From: Sulfolobales archaeon
GTDB lineage: Archaea; Thermoproteota; Thermoprotei_A; Sulfolobales; AG1
DNA length: 64,000 nt
Assembly: GCA_038881635.1 (NCBI GenBank)
Contig: JAVZPJ010000001.1
Coordinates: forward strand, 124,001-188,000
Direction: 5' to 3'
Position 1 is the first letter of the stretch; every line of letters begins with the position of its first letter. Shown here piece by piece: positions 20,568 through 30,681 of this stretch. The notes beneath the pieces were generated by a model. That model did not search any database. It was not told the origin of the DNA and saw nothing but the letters and a program-made list of their open reading frames with translations. The translations under genes and the position numbers were made by a program.

Positions 20568-21623
20568 TTACATCTTCAGACCTGAACCTGTTAATGGTAG
20601 GAGTACTTTCAATCCTTCGAGTTTCTTTCTGATCTTCATATAAGCCGCATAAACTGTTGCAGATGTAGGCTCTACTAGAAATCCTCTCTCTAATAGCAGA
20701 TTCCATGCGGCTCTAATATCGCTGTTTCCCACGAGAACAACCTCTCCATTATATTCTCTGATCTTACTAGCTATCTCATTTAATCTAGGTGGGTTTTGAA
20801 CCATTATTCCATCAGCTAAACTTGAGTCCTCCCCTATAACTCTTTCCCCATGGATCTTCACGTACAAGGGTTGAGAACTATAACCTTGAACGGCTATCGG
20901 TCTAGGCATTCTTCTAATCCTACCTTCCTTCAATAGATTCTCGAAACCTCTTATAATTCCCAGGATTAATCCTCCAGAGCCTACAGGAGCTATGATTGCG
21001 TCAGGAGCAGAGTATTCTTCAAATACTTCATAGGCTATTGTAGAGGCTCCTATGATGTAGAAAGGGCTCCACAAATGAGCTACATAATATGAATCACCTA
21101 GAAAGCTTAGTACTTTCTCTGAAGCCTCAGATCTTGTCTCTGTCTCTATAATCTCTCCCCCAAGCATTCTGACAAGTTTCTTCTTACCCTCAGGAGCTGT
21201 TCTAGGCATCACAATCCTGGATTTCATACCATAGAGTTTCGAATATAGTGCAACAGAGATCCCTGTATTACCACTAGTATCTTCCACTATATTCTCAAAT
21301 CCAAGCCTTCTGGCGTAATATATAGAGAGAGCCGTACCTCTATCCTTAAAACTACCACTAGGATTGAGATACTCTAGCTTAAAAAGTAGAGAAACCTCTT
21401 CTTCTTTCTCTATAACTAGAGGTGTAGATCCTTCACCTCTACTCTTCTCAGGCACGAAAGGTAGCATACTCTCAAATCTTGAGAAACCTCTTCCACCACG
21501 TGTTTCATAGGAGACATCGTATCTGACATCTAAAGGTGCGCCGCATCTAGGGCATTTATAATAATATTTACGCCATATATCTTCTGTAAAACCACATTCA
21601 GGACAATACCACATGCTTCTCAA
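20568..21623 (-). CDS. thrC: Threonine synthase-like PLP enzyme
   Basis: A 351-residue fold-type II PLP enzyme. An N-terminal zinc ribbon has cysteines at 7, 10, 24 and 27. The PLP lysine is K93 in NPSGSFKDRGT, the phosphate-binding loop is EDTSGNTGIS, and GSGGLILGI binds the cofactor phosphate region. This arrangement fits threonine synthase, which turns O-phosphohomoserine into threonine. Related cysteate or diaminopropionate enzymes are possible; at about 350 residues it is a compact archaeal type. No other threonine-pathway gene is adjacent. It is followed by tRNA-Val(GAC) on the same strand. Confidence 0.85.
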   Translation of the reverse strand: MRSMWYCPECGFTEDIWRKYYYKCPRCGAPLDVRYDVSYETRGGRGFSRFESMLPFVPEKSRGEGSTPLVIEKEEEVSLLFKLEYLNPSGSFKDRGTALSIYYARRLGFENIVEDTSGNTGISVALYSKLYGMKSRIVMPRTAPEGKKKLVRMLGGEIIETETRSEASEKVLSFLGDSYYVAHLWSPFYIIGASTIAYEVFEEYSAPDAIIAPVGSGGLILGIIRGFENLLKEGRIRRMPRPIAVQGYSSQPLYVKIHGERVIGEDSSLADGIMVQNPPRLNEIASKIREYNGEVVLVGNSDIRAAWNLLLERGFLVEPTSATVYAAYMKIRKKLEGLKVLLPLTGSGLKM

Positions 21624-21903
21624 TTGTCAGAACCATTCTATCTAAGATAAGGAATTATTTAAGATCAGATCCGAAACTTAAATCATGAAAAGAGTAGAGA
21701 GATCAATACTTTATATATACCTCAGACCACACCTAACAACTCTGCAGAGTTTTTACGAAGCCAAAACATATTCTACGAATACACAAGATATAAAGAGATG
21801 AGAATATATCCAAATATTCTTTTATAGCAAGATATTTAAGACATTCAAGTAGCTATTAGAAATAGAATTTTAGCTGATTACACCTAGAAATATATAAGAG
21901 AGT

Positions 21904-22803
21904 ATGAATAGATGGAGAGTTATCAGACCCTTCGATCCTTGGAATTCTCCTCTATGTACATGTCCTCTCAAATGGACTGTAAATCCTTACACAGGTTGTG
22001 GTCATAAATGTCTTTACTGCTATGCCTCTAGTTATATAAAAGATTTCTTCAGACCAAGACTCAAGGAGAGAATTCTTGCTGATGCTAGAAGAGATCTTAA
22101 TAGTATACCGAGAGGATCTGTAATAGAACTTTCTGCAAGTAGTGATCCTTTCCAGCCTATGGAGAAAGATCATATGATAACATATAGACTCTCTAGAGAG
22201 ATCCTTTCTAGAGGGTATAAGATACTTTACACAACCAAAGCACCAAATATACTTCTTGAATATAAAGATCTCATAGAAAGATATCGTAATAGAATAGCTG
22301 TTGCGGTGACCATAACAACCTTAAACGAGAAGATAGCATCAGTTCTCGAACCTGGAGCACCACCTCCATCTATTAGATTAAAAGCTATTCAAGAGCTGGG
22401 CAAGCTCGGGATCCCTATAACTGTAAGAATCGATCCCATAATACCTTATATCAATAGCGATGATGAAAGCATAAAAAGATTAGTAGAGAAAATAGCTGAG
22501 GTAGGAGCTCTCCAGATAACATCGTCAACATACAAAGCCAAGCCTGATAATTTTAAAAGAATTTCAGAAGCATTTCCTCATCTCAGAAAGAAGCTTTACG
22601 ATTTATACTATGTTGAAGGAGAGAGTTTCAAAGGCTACAAATATCTCCCCAAGAATCTTAGGCGCGAGATGATGTCTATGGTAAGAGAGTATGCAGTGAG
22701 TATGGGACTTAAGTTTGCAACATGTAGAGAAGACCTTGTAGAGCTTCATACAAGAAATACGGTGTGCGATGGCTCTGGATTTATTAGAGATATAGATGGA
22801 TAG
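21904..22803 (+). CDS. Radical SAM protein, SplB-like
   Basis: A 299-residue radical SAM protein. The 4Fe-4S cluster cysteines are C32, C36 and C39 in TGCGHKCLYCYA, followed by ELSASSDPFQPMEKD and the mid-barrel ITTLNEKIASVLEPGAPPP. This pattern belongs to the widespread archaeal/bacterial Rv2578c/SplB-like group (COG1533), which is related to spore photoproduct lyase but of unproven function; a role in repair is often assumed only from that similarity. The C-terminus carries two further cysteines (TCREDL, TVCDG). It appears monocistronic, convergent with the next radical SAM gene. A GAGAGT sits just before the ATG. Confidence 0.82.
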   Translation: MNRWRVIRPFDPWNSPLCTCPLKWTVNPYTGCGHKCLYCYASSYIKDFFRPRLKERILADARRDLNSIPRGSVIELSASSDPFQPMEKDHMITYRLSREILSRGYKILYTTKAPNILLEYKDLIERYRNRIAVAVTITTLNEKIASVLEPGAPPPSIRLKAIQELGKLGIPITVRIDPIIPYINSDDESIKRLVEKIAEVGALQITSSTYKAKPDNFKRISEAFPHLRKKLYDLYYVEGESFKGYKYLPKNLRREMMSMVREYAVSMGLKFATCREDLVELHTRNTVCDGSGFIRDIDG

Positions 22804-22832
22804 TTCTCGAAGAAACTCAAGATCTATTCTTA

Positions 22833-23894
22833 CTAATGTTTATCTATGTAGGCTCCTCTCATATAGATCTTATAACCGCATCTAGGGCATCTATATTCTC
22901 CGCCTGTTCTATCTAATCTGAAATATACAACTCTATACATGAATCTTCTGACAAGAATCTTGCCGCATTTGGGGCATCTAGTAGTTTCAAGTTCAGGATC
23001 TCCTATATTACCTATGTACACATACTCTACACCATTTCTTCTAGCTTCTTCAGCAATTCTATAGAGTTTCTCTACAGGTGTGGAAAGCTCTTTCCAATAA
23101 TTAGCTGGATAGTATCTATTCACATGCAAAGGTATATTCTCTCCAAGAATCTCCACATGCTTATATATAATCCACTTATAGCATTCCTCGAAATCATTTG
23201 TATTAGTCACGACAAGATAAACCATCTCCACATGACCTCCTTGATCTAGTATTCTTCTCGCATTTCTGAATATAATCTCATGATCTATTGATGCAAGAGC
23301 TCTTCTCATCATAGGACAACCTTTTATATCTATACTCCATCCATCCACCCCAGATTCGACTAGCATGTCTATAGCTCTCTGAGTCAGGTAGCCGTTAGTC
23401 ACGATAGTAGAATAAAGTCCTCTCTTCCTCCCCAATGAGAAGACATCTATCAGATAATCAAAGATTGTAGCAGGCTCGTTGAAGCTGGCGCAAAGACCTT
23501 CATCTCCTGATTCAATAGCCAGCTTTACAAGTTTCTCAGGAGGTATGATCTCTTTATTCTGGGGAATTGTCCTAACAAAACTAATATGATGATTCTGACA
23601 CCAGGGGCAGTAGAAATTACATGCATAGCCTGAGAAGGTAAGCGAAGTGCTATTAGGCCAGTAATGATATAAGGGTTTGATCTCTATAGGTCTGCTCTCA
23701 ACAGCACTTAGAGCACCGTATCCTAAGTGATACAGTTCGTTATTTATATTTGCGTAGTTTTTGCAGATACCTGTAGAGCCATTCCTTATCATACATCTTC
23801 TCTCACATACAAGACATTGTATGATGTCTTCATCGATTCTCTTATATAATATAGCTTTTCGAAGAACTCCAGAAGAATTCATAGAGCTCTTCAA
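22833..23894 (-). CDS. amrS: AmmeMemoRadiSam-type radical SAM enzyme (AmrS/PflA-like)
   Basis: A 353-residue radical SAM protein. An N-terminal Cys group (27, 30, 34, 44) precedes the cluster motif CNFYCPWCQN (C92, C96, C99). Conserved signatures are PIEIKPLYHYWPNS, CASFNEPATIFDY, GWSIDIKGCP and HVNRYYPA, all typical of the group found with AMMECR1 and Memo genes. A C-terminal zinc ribbon (CPKCGK...CPRCGY) is an addition seen in some archaeal members. The family resembles glycyl-radical activating enzymes, but its substrate is not established to my knowledge. AMMECR1 and Memo are not in this window. Confidence 0.87.
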   Translation of the reverse strand: MKSSMNSSGVLRKAILYKRIDEDIIQCLVCERRCMIRNGSTGICKNYANINNELYHLGYGALSAVESRPIEIKPLYHYWPNSTSLTFSGYACNFYCPWCQNHHISFVRTIPQNKEIIPPEKLVKLAIESGDEGLCASFNEPATIFDYLIDVFSLGRKRGLYSTIVTNGYLTQRAIDMLVESGVDGWSIDIKGCPMMRRALASIDHEIIFRNARRILDQGGHVEMVYLVVTNTNDFEECYKWIIYKHVEILGENIPLHVNRYYPANYWKELSTPVEKLYRIAEEARRNGVEYVYIGNIGDPELETTRCPKCGKILVRRFMYRVVYFRLDRTGGEYRCPRCGYKIYMRGAYIDKH

Positions 23895-23986
23895 GAAAAA
23901 TATTTTTACATCATTAATATAAAACTATCCTAGCACTCTTTCTACATGAGATGGTTAATCTTTTTAAGTTTTATGATTAAGAGTTC

Positions 23987-25267
23987 TTGGTGAATGTATT
24001 GAGAGAAGCTTTCTCTAGAACAGTTGCTGTAGTTGTTATAGGGATTATATTAATAGCCGTTGTGGCGGGTGTGATCTACTATTACACTATGCAATCAGGA
24101 CCTACATCTACTATTACGACTACCCAGATGACCACTGCAACAATGCCTGGGAAAATTAAGATCGCTATTCTATTCGATGTAGGAGGTAGAGGGGATCTGA
24201 GTTTTAATGATATGGCTGCTCTAGGAGCTGAGAGAGCTAGAAGAGATCTGGGTGTAGAGATCGTTTATCAAACCCCGAGATCTTTAGATGACATGGTACC
24301 TCTACTAGAGAGTTTAAGCAGGTCTGGAGAATACCAGTTGCTAGTGCTGGTAGGATTTCTATGGACCTCGCCACTCAATGTCACCGCTGATAAATATCCT
24401 TCTCAGAAGTATGCTCTGATAGATGCTACAACAGGAGTATATAGACCTAATGAGGTAGACATATTATTCAGAGAGCAAGAAGTAGGAGCCATAGTAGGTA
24501 TTCTAGCTTCTGGGATGGCTTATAGTATTAATAGCAGTACTATAGGTGCTGTAGCTGGAATGTCTATACCTCCTCTATGGAAGTTTCATATAGGATATCT
24601 CTTCGGAGCTAAATACTTTGAGAAGATGACTGGTAAGAAGATCAATCTGATATGGCAGTACACAGGAACTTTCGTAGATCCTCAGAAAGGTTATATAGCT
24701 GCAATGCAAGAGCTCGAACAAGGAGCAAGAGTACTATATGGGCTTGCCGGCTTGACTCATGTTGGTATGTTTAACGCTGTAATCGACTGGAATAGACAAG
24801 GTAAAGGTCTTGCTTTTGGGATAGGTCAGGATGCGAGTCAGGAGTGGTATGCTCCTCAGTATATACCTCTGAGTGGTTCTAAGAGAGTTGATGTTGCAGT
24901 TTATACTGCTATAAAAATGATTGTTGAAAACCGGTGGACGCCTGGGATCATCACTCTGGGAGTTGCTGAAGAAGGTGTGGGTATCTGGGATCTAGATGGT
25001 GTTAGGTATTTTGCTGAGATAGCCTATGAAGAGGGTAAGCTACCTGGAGGTATGAATCCGGATGACATTGTTAGGATAGTTAATGAGACTAGAACCAAGT
25101 ATATACCAGCCTATGCAAAAGATCTTGCAGATAATCTCATGAAAATGCTTAAGAGTGGTGAGATAGTGTTCAGAACTCCTAGAGATGAGAACGAATACAA
25201 TTCGATCATATCAGAGCTTTTGAAAGGAAATCTTAATGCTGCTCTAGAGAAGGGCTCTATAACCTGA
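23987..25267 (+). CDS. BMP-family ABC transporter substrate-binding protein
   Basis: A 426-residue exported binding protein of the basic membrane protein (BMP/Med/PnrA) family, whose members mostly bind nucleosides. Residues about 12-34 form an N-terminal membrane anchor and 42-54 a Thr-rich linker. The mature part has the family opening IAILFDVGGRGDLSFNDMAALGAERA, where DLSFND corresponds to the ligand-contacting D-x-SFN region, and later GIGQDASQEW. Starts TTG 23987 and GTG 23990 are adjacent; a TATA box (CTTTTTAAG, about 23960) predicts transcription start there, so the message is leaderless. First gene of a complete four-gene transporter operon. Confidence 0.88.
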   Translation: MVNVLREAFSRTVAVVVIGIILIAVVAGVIYYYTMQSGPTSTITTTQMTTATMPGKIKIAILFDVGGRGDLSFNDMAALGAERARRDLGVEIVYQTPRSLDDMVPLLESLSRSGEYQLLVLVGFLWTSPLNVTADKYPSQKYALIDATTGVYRPNEVDILFREQEVGAIVGILASGMAYSINSSTIGAVAGMSIPPLWKFHIGYLFGAKYFEKMTGKKINLIWQYTGTFVDPQKGYIAAMQELEQGARVLYGLAGLTHVGMFNAVIDWNRQGKGLAFGIGQDASQEWYAPQYIPLSGSKRVDVAVYTAIKMIVENRWTPGIITLGVAEEGVGIWDLDGVRYFAEIAYEEGKLPGGMNPDDIVRIVNETRTKYIPAYAKDLADNLMKMLKSGEIVFRTPRDENEYNSIISELLKGNLNAALEKGSIT

Positions 25268-25323
25268 TAGTAGATTCTAATTCTTTTTTAAATATGTCAA
25301 TATCTTAACGATGGTAGGTCTTG

Positions 25324-26862
25324 ATGACACAGCAGAAGATTATTATAGAAATGATAGGTATTGAGAAGATCTATCCTGATGGTCAGTATGCTCTCAGAGG
25401 TGTAGATCTGTCTGTAGAAGAAGGAGAGATCCATGGGATATTAGGTGAAAACGGAGCTGGTAAGACTTCTCTTATGAGGATCTTGTATGGAGAGATAAAG
25501 CCTACACGAGGAATCATAAAGATCTTTGGTAAAGTTACTAAGTTTAGAGGACCTTGGGACGCTATAAAGCATGGTATCGGTATGATCTACCAGAACTTCT
25601 CCTTAGTACCAACATTTACTGTAGGTGAGAACTTATATCTCTCGCTTCTTTCTATAAGAAAATCTGTTAGATATGAAGATGCTATAGATCTTGCTGAAAG
25701 ATACTCCAAAGCTCTGGGATTTAAACTCCCTTACGAGGAATATGTCGAAGATCTTCCTGTAGGTATTCAGCAGAGGGTTGAGATCGTAAAAACATTGATG
25801 AGAGGAGCTAGAGTTTTGATCCTGGATGAACCAACATCAGTTCTAAACCCATTAGAGGTAAGAGAACTCTTTAATATTCTTAGAAGACTTAAGGAGAAGA
25901 ACTATAGCATGATATATATAACACATAGGTTAAGAGAGATTAAAGAAATAGCTGATAGGGTTACAGTTCTAAGAAGAGGTAGAGTGGCTGGAGTATTCAA
26001 TGATCTGAGTAGGGTATCTGAAGAGGAGCTGGCGAAGGCAATGGTTCAAATAGAAGCCTACAAAGGCTATGAAAGTAAGATCATTGATAAGAATATTGAT
26101 ACTGAAAAGATCTTGGCTGAGAGTTCGGAAAGCATCTTAGAAGTATCAGATCTCTGGGTAAGAGATCAAAGAGGTTTTGAAGTGGTTAGAGGTATTTCCA
26201 TAAAGGTTTTCAGAGGAGAGATCCTAGGTATAGCAGGCATTCAAGGTAATGGACAGACAGAGCTTTCAGAAGCTTTAGCAGGTGTGAGAAAGATAGAGAG
26301 AGGAAAGATCTTTTTTAAGGGTATAGATATAACGCATATGAATCCTTATAAAAGATATAGCTTAGGGATCTCCTTTATACCAGAATCTAGAGATGTAGGT
26401 CTCGTGCATGGGATGAGCATTGTAGAAAACATTATTCTTACAAACTTCAGAGAATATCTTAACAGAATAGGTATGATAAGATGGAGAGATGCTGCTAGGA
26501 AAGCTAGTGAAATCGTAGAAAAATTTAAGGTTGTAGCAAGATCTCTTGATACTGATGTGAGATATCTTAGTGGAGGGAATCAACAGAAATTAATGCTAGG
26601 TAGAGAAATATCTAGAGAGCCAGACCTGATAATAGTTTCAGAACCTACAAGAGGTCTTGACATAATGTCCACTAAGTATATAAGAGATCTTCTAAGAAAC
26701 TTCAGAAATAGAGGTAGGAGTATAATATTATTCTCCTCAGATCTTGATGAGATATTTGAATTAAGCGATAGAATAGCCGTCATGAATAGAGGAGAGATAA
26801 AGGCCGTAGGAAAACCTCATGAATTCACTCTCGAAAGATTAGGAGTTTTAATGGGAGGCTGA
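25324..26862 (+). CDS. BMP-type (nucleoside/sugar) ABC transporter ATPase, two-domain
   Basis: A 512-residue protein with two fused ABC ATPase domains. The first has a full Walker A (GENGAGKTS, near 45), Q-loop IYQNFSLVPTF, signature-like LPVGIQQRVEI and Walker B VLILDEPTSVLNP. The second has the degenerate GIQGNGQTE in place of Walker A but an intact signature LSGGNQQKLMLGRE and LIIVSEPTRGLD, as in RbsA/NupA-type transporters. ATG 25324 is preferred over TTG 25321 because GGTAGGT ends 4 bases before it. It is gene two of the BMP operon, with permeases just downstream. Confidence 0.9.
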   Translation: MTQQKIIIEMIGIEKIYPDGQYALRGVDLSVEEGEIHGILGENGAGKTSLMRILYGEIKPTRGIIKIFGKVTKFRGPWDAIKHGIGMIYQNFSLVPTFTVGENLYLSLLSIRKSVRYEDAIDLAERYSKALGFKLPYEEYVEDLPVGIQQRVEIVKTLMRGARVLILDEPTSVLNPLEVRELFNILRRLKEKNYSMIYITHRLREIKEIADRVTVLRRGRVAGVFNDLSRVSEEELAKAMVQIEAYKGYESKIIDKNIDTEKILAESSESILEVSDLWVRDQRGFEVVRGISIKVFRGEILGIAGIQGNGQTELSEALAGVRKIERGKIFFKGIDITHMNPYKRYSLGISFIPESRDVGLVHGMSIVENIILTNFREYLNRIGMIRWRDAARKASEIVEKFKVVARSLDTDVRYLSGGNQQKLMLGREISREPDLIIVSEPTRGLDIMSTKYIRDLLRNFRNRGRSIILFSSDLDEIFELSDRIAVMNRGEIKAVGKPHEFTLERLGVLMGG

Positions 26863-26891
26863 AGTTGACAAACAAATGAGAAGAGGGTTAA

Positions 26892-27893
26892 TTGTTGAGA
26901 GGTTCTGCTTATAGATTCTTAGAATCCTTATTACAACCCTTGATCTCATTAGCTATAGCTATTGTTATTAGCATATTCTTCCTTCAGATCACAGGATATC
27001 CTTCTTTAAGAGTTATAAATGTGATGTTCAGCACGGGTTATAGCGATATACAGTATCTTCTGACTAAAGCAAGCCCATATATTTTAACAGGTCTAGCATT
27101 CTCAATACCTTTTACAGCTAGAGTATTCAATATAGGAGGAGAAGGACAGCTATACTTAGGAGCCTTACTAGCTTTAGCGTCTTCTTATTACACGGGAAAC
27201 CCTATATTTGTTGCACTAGCTGGAGTCTTAGGAGGATGCATACTTGCACTTTCAGTAGCTCTGCTGAGGATTTATAGAAATGTTAATGAAGTAGTGTCTG
27301 CTATAATGTTGAACTGGATTATGTATTATCTTGTATCATTCTTCATAGGTTCATATCTTTACGACCCTAACGCGCCTTACCAATCTAGACCTGTTCCGTC
27401 AACAGCAACCATAGACTCTAATATAATGTTTCTCACTGCCTTCATGGTAGCTGTCATATCTTACATAATATTAAGACATACTGCTTTAGGATTCATGATC
27501 CGAGTTTCAGGAACCTCTGTTAAATCAGCTATATATGCTGGGATAGATCCTAGGAAAAGCATTCTCTACTCAATGATCCTAGGAGGTTCTCTTGCAGGTT
27601 TAGCAGGTGCTTTAATACCCATGGGTGTAAGACCTCATGTGATTGACAGTACAATGGCAGCTTTATATGGTATAGGATTTTTAGGAATAGGAGTAGGATT
27701 ATTAGGTAGAAACAATCCTTTTGGAATAATTCTCTCATCTATATTTGTAGCAGGTCTAGTAATAGGAGGTCAGAATGCTGAAAGAATTACTGGAATTGCT
27801 CCAGAGATAGTAGATGTAATAATAGGGATAATAGTGATCTCATTATCCGCACCCATGATATTTAAAATAATTAAGAGAGGTGCTGTAGAGTGA
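26892..27893 (+). CDS. BMP-type ABC transporter permease 1
   Basis: A 333-residue permease of the BPD_transp_2 family with about nine helices. The pattern VFNIGGEGQLYLGALLA, NEVVSAIMLNWIMYYLVSFF, ALGFMIRVSGTSVKSAIYAGI and SLAGLAGALIPMG matches nucleoside/simple-sugar import permeases. It starts at TTG after a spacer of 29 bases from the ATPase and overlaps the second permease by 4 bases (GTGA). The two permeases are expected to form a heterodimeric channel. Confidence 0.88.
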   Translation: MLRGSAYRFLESLLQPLISLAIAIVISIFFLQITGYPSLRVINVMFSTGYSDIQYLLTKASPYILTGLAFSIPFTARVFNIGGEGQLYLGALLALASSYYTGNPIFVALAGVLGGCILALSVALLRIYRNVNEVVSAIMLNWIMYYLVSFFIGSYLYDPNAPYQSRPVPSTATIDSNIMFLTAFMVAVISYIILRHTALGFMIRVSGTSVKSAIYAGIDPRKSILYSMILGGSLAGLAGALIPMGVRPHVIDSTMAALYGIGFLGIGVGLLGRNNPFGIILSSIFVAGLVIGGQNAERITGIAPEIVDVIIGIIVISLSAPMIFKIIKRGAVE

Positions 27894-28813
27894 TAGAGGA
27901 TCTACTAGGCCTGACCTCTCTAACTCTCATCTCAATGACACCTATACTATTAGCATCTGTAGGAGAGATTCTTACGGAGAGATCTGGCATAGTTAATATA
28001 GGTATTGAAGGTATATTTCTCCTATCGTCTTTCACAGCAATATTGGTATCATTTAAAACAGGAAACCCATATCTAGGGCTTCTCGTAGGATTCATAGTAG
28101 GATTTTCCTCAGGAGCTCTCCACGCATTTCTCTCTTTGTATCTAAAAAGCGATCAGATTATAATTGGAGTAGGTTTTAACATGCTTGCATACGGATTAGG
28201 AGTGTTCGGGCTTATAAGTGTATGGAATGCCCATGGTGCATCTCCGACATTGATGAATAAAACCTATACTATAACGCTTTCTCTAGAGGGATACACCATG
28301 ATAATTCAACCGATAGCCTTTATAGCTATAGGCATAGCTGTTCTTATCTGGTGGATTCTTTACAGAACTTCTATAGGGATTATGATAAGAGCCTGCGGAG
28401 AGGATCCTAGATCTGCTGAGATCTCAGGGGTTAACATCTATCTGATAAGAATTCTCGCTACAGCAGTAGGAGGAGGTTTAGCAGGACTGGGAGGAGCCTT
28501 TCTATCTGTGTCATGGATAGGACAGTACACTAGAAACATAGCAGCTGGGAGAGGTTTTATAGCTCTGGCTAATGTGGCTTTCAGTAATTGGAATCCTCTT
28601 CTAGCTATAGCAGGAGCCATGCTCTTCAGTTTCTTTGATGTTCTATCAACATATATACCTATAAAACTCGCTACATTGTATGGTCAGGTTTTCATAGCTC
28701 AAGAGAAGTTATTCTTAATACTTCCCTACCTATCAACACTGGTGGTAGTGATTTTAATAGCTCGAAAGATTAGAATGCCTAGAGTTCTAGGTCAGCCCTA
28801 TGTCAAGGAATAG
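27890..28813 (+). CDS. BMP-type ABC transporter permease 2
   Basis: A 307-residue permease, shorter partner of the preceding gene. Typical segments are GEILTERSGIVNIGIEGIFLL, QIIIGVGFNMLAYGLGVFG, TSIGIMIRACGEDPRSAEISGVN and GGGLAGLGGAFLSV. GTG start overlaps the previous stop. The presence of one binding protein, one double ATPase and two permeases makes this a complete importer, most likely for nucleosides or a purine-like solute by family; no metabolic neighbour confirms the substrate. It converges with a zinc dehydrogenase gene two bases beyond its stop. Confidence 0.88.
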   Translation: MIEDLLGLTSLTLISMTPILLASVGEILTERSGIVNIGIEGIFLLSSFTAILVSFKTGNPYLGLLVGFIVGFSSGALHAFLSLYLKSDQIIIGVGFNMLAYGLGVFGLISVWNAHGASPTLMNKTYTITLSLEGYTMIIQPIAFIAIGIAVLIWWILYRTSIGIMIRACGEDPRSAEISGVNIYLIRILATAVGGGLAGLGGAFLSVSWIGQYTRNIAAGRGFIALANVAFSNWNPLLAIAGAMLFSFFDVLSTYIPIKLATLYGQVFIAQEKLFLILPYLSTLVVVILIARKIRMPRVLGQPYVKE

Positions 28814-28815
28814 CT

Positions 28816-29817
28816 TTAGGGTTCTAAATGTATTTTTATCTGATCTCTTTCAAAACTTCTCTCAAAAGCCTCTCCACCTCTTGATAAAGGATACACTCCG
28901 GTGACTAGCTCACTAGTTTTTATAAGATCTGATCTCAGAAGATCTATAGCTTTATCAAAAGGTCCACATCTACTTCCTACGATCTTTAACTCCTTGACAA
29001 TCATAGACGTGTAGTTGAAGCTTACGCTCGAACCGTGAGTAGATTTAGACGCTATAACTCCTCGAGGTCTTGTTATATCTACTGCAAGGTCTAAGGCTCC
29101 AGGATCTCCTGTAGCTTCAACAACATAATCAAAACCTGCTCCTTCTGGAGTGTTTCTTCTTATATACTCTCTCAATTCACTGAGCTCAACAACCTCATCT
29201 GCTCCAAGTAGTTCTGCAAGTTTCTTCTTAGGAGAATCACTTCTCACAACGGCTATAAGTCTTCTAGGCTTGAACAATTTTAGAACCTGTATCGAGAGAA
29301 GACCTATGCTTCCTACTCCTATAACAGCTATGTTAGAGAAAGGTCTGGGAGGATCCATTTCAATCATCTCTATTACCGATGCTAGAGGTTCTATAAATGC
29401 TATTTTTTCGTGAGAGAGATCTTCTACTACGTGAATCACATCAGACCTTGTAGTCATGTATTCGGCCATTCCACCATCTACTGTTATCCCTAAAACTCTT
29501 CTGTATGGGCAGTGAGTGTACATGTTATTTCTGCAGAACCAGCATCTTCTGCAGGGTATGTTAATCTCGCTCGTAACTTTCAAGCCGATAAGGTCTTTTG
29601 ATACTCTCCTTCCAACATCAACTACCACTCCACTTATCTCATGTCCTAGAATTATCGGAATCTTGCCTGGTTTATATGTCCCTTTGTAGAAGGCCTTATC
29701 TGTTCCGCATATACCAACTCTTTTAATTCTTAGAAGAACCCAATCATCTTCAAGAACAGGATCTTGTACTTCCTCATATTTAAGATCCTTAGGTTTGTGA
29801 AGTCTTAGAGCTTTCAT
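28816..29817 (-). CDS. Zinc-dependent medium-chain alcohol/polyol dehydrogenase
   Basis: A 333-residue MDR-family enzyme. The catalytic zinc site is built from VGICGTDKAF (Cys), GHEISG (His-Glu) and a later FIEPLASVIE (Glu); structural zinc cysteines lie in CRRCWFCRNNMYTHC. The NAD(P) site is AVIGVGSIGLLSIQ. The CGTD start and EPLA segment are typical of glucose, sorbitol and threonine dehydrogenases. Substrate is unknown; a sugar or polyol is more likely than a simple alcohol. It lies 33 bases after an unknown gene on the same strand. No riboswitch or operator is seen. Confidence 0.85.
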   Translation of the reverse strand: MKALRLHKPKDLKYEEVQDPVLEDDWVLLRIKRVGICGTDKAFYKGTYKPGKIPIILGHEISGVVVDVGRRVSKDLIGLKVTSEINIPCRRCWFCRNNMYTHCPYRRVLGITVDGGMAEYMTTRSDVIHVVEDLSHEKIAFIEPLASVIEMIEMDPPRPFSNIAVIGVGSIGLLSIQVLKLFKPRRLIAVVRSDSPKKKLAELLGADEVVELSELREYIRRNTPEGAGFDYVVEATGDPGALDLAVDITRPRGVIASKSTHGSSVSFNYTSMIVKELKIVGSRCGPFDKAIDLLRSDLIKTSELVTGVYPLSRGGEAFERSFERDQIKIHLEP

Positions 29818-29850
29818 ACCTGTATAGTTTTTTCGGAGGATATTAAATTT

Positions 29851-30681
29851 CTACTGTTTCTGTTCTTTCTCTCTTCTAAAGTTTATAATTGTATAGATAT
29901 TCTCAGGAATCTCGGTTCCTGGTGTGACTGTTACAAGATATTTTTCCGAGGCTAGTCTATACAGCCTAGAAGCTAATGATATGCTTCTGCTACTTACCCT
30001 AGGATGTGAGATTCTTCTCAAAGTAATGCTTTCGCCAAGACTGAGAATAAATCTACTACCTTTCATTAGAGGATGATAGAATAACTTGATCTTTCTCGCA
30101 TGAGATAGCTTCTCTTCGAGAAAACTTTTTTCATCATCGGAAAGTCTACCCCCTATATAGAATTCTCTTACCTTAGCCTCATCCCAGCTATCCTGTGTGA
30201 GCATATGAACCCTTACACCAGGAATCTTCCTTCGAAGAGTGTATATGCTGACGCCACTTCTATAAGCTATCAAAGCTACTGCCATGCTATTGAGAGATTC
30301 GCCTAAGATCATTATACTACCGCTCACTCTCTTAAGAAGATTCTCACCAATCCCCAGATCATAAGCTAAGCCTATTTCAGGTCCTCTAATCCATGAGCTT
30401 CTAAGCTCTATAAGATCTGTTACATGAGCTGGGCATAGTCTGCATAGAGGTTTTTCAAGATCTATCTCATAAAGAGCTAGCTTACCTACAGCACTCTCAC
30501 CTGTTCTATACGATTCTGCTATTCTTCCTACACCGATAGCACTAGAGATCTTCACACCTAGATCCTGCGGTAGTGATACGATGATATTTCTACTCAAAAC
30601 CTCTCTCCTACTGAGATCCACCGCTTTCACCTCAATCCATTTTCTTTCTCCATGACTCCAGCATAACATATTCTCACCCAT
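29851..30681 (-). CDS. Unknown protein (276 aa), paired with next gene
   Basis: A 276-residue cytoplasmic protein with no signal peptide or membrane helix. It carries a CRLCPAH motif (about residues 77-83) that could bind metal, a nucleotide-fold-like strand-loop SIMILGESLNSMAVALIAYRSG, and a basic C-terminus. I recognise no family. It overlaps the 135-residue gene upstream by 8 bases and is followed after 33 bases by the dehydrogenase, so the three may be one operon. A redox or sugar-related function would be speculation. Confidence 0.6.
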   Translation of the reverse strand: MGENMLCWSHGERKWIEVKAVDLSRREVLSRNIIVSLPQDLGVKISSAIGVGRIAESYRTGESAVGKLALYEIDLEKPLCRLCPAHVTDLIELRSSWIRGPEIGLAYDLGIGENLLKRVSGSIMILGESLNSMAVALIAYRSGVSIYTLRRKIPGVRVHMLTQDSWDEAKVREFYIGGRLSDDEKSFLEEKLSHARKIKLFYHPLMKGSRFILSLGESITLRRISHPRVSSRSISLASRLYRLASEKYLVTVTPGTEIPENIYTIINFRREKEQKQ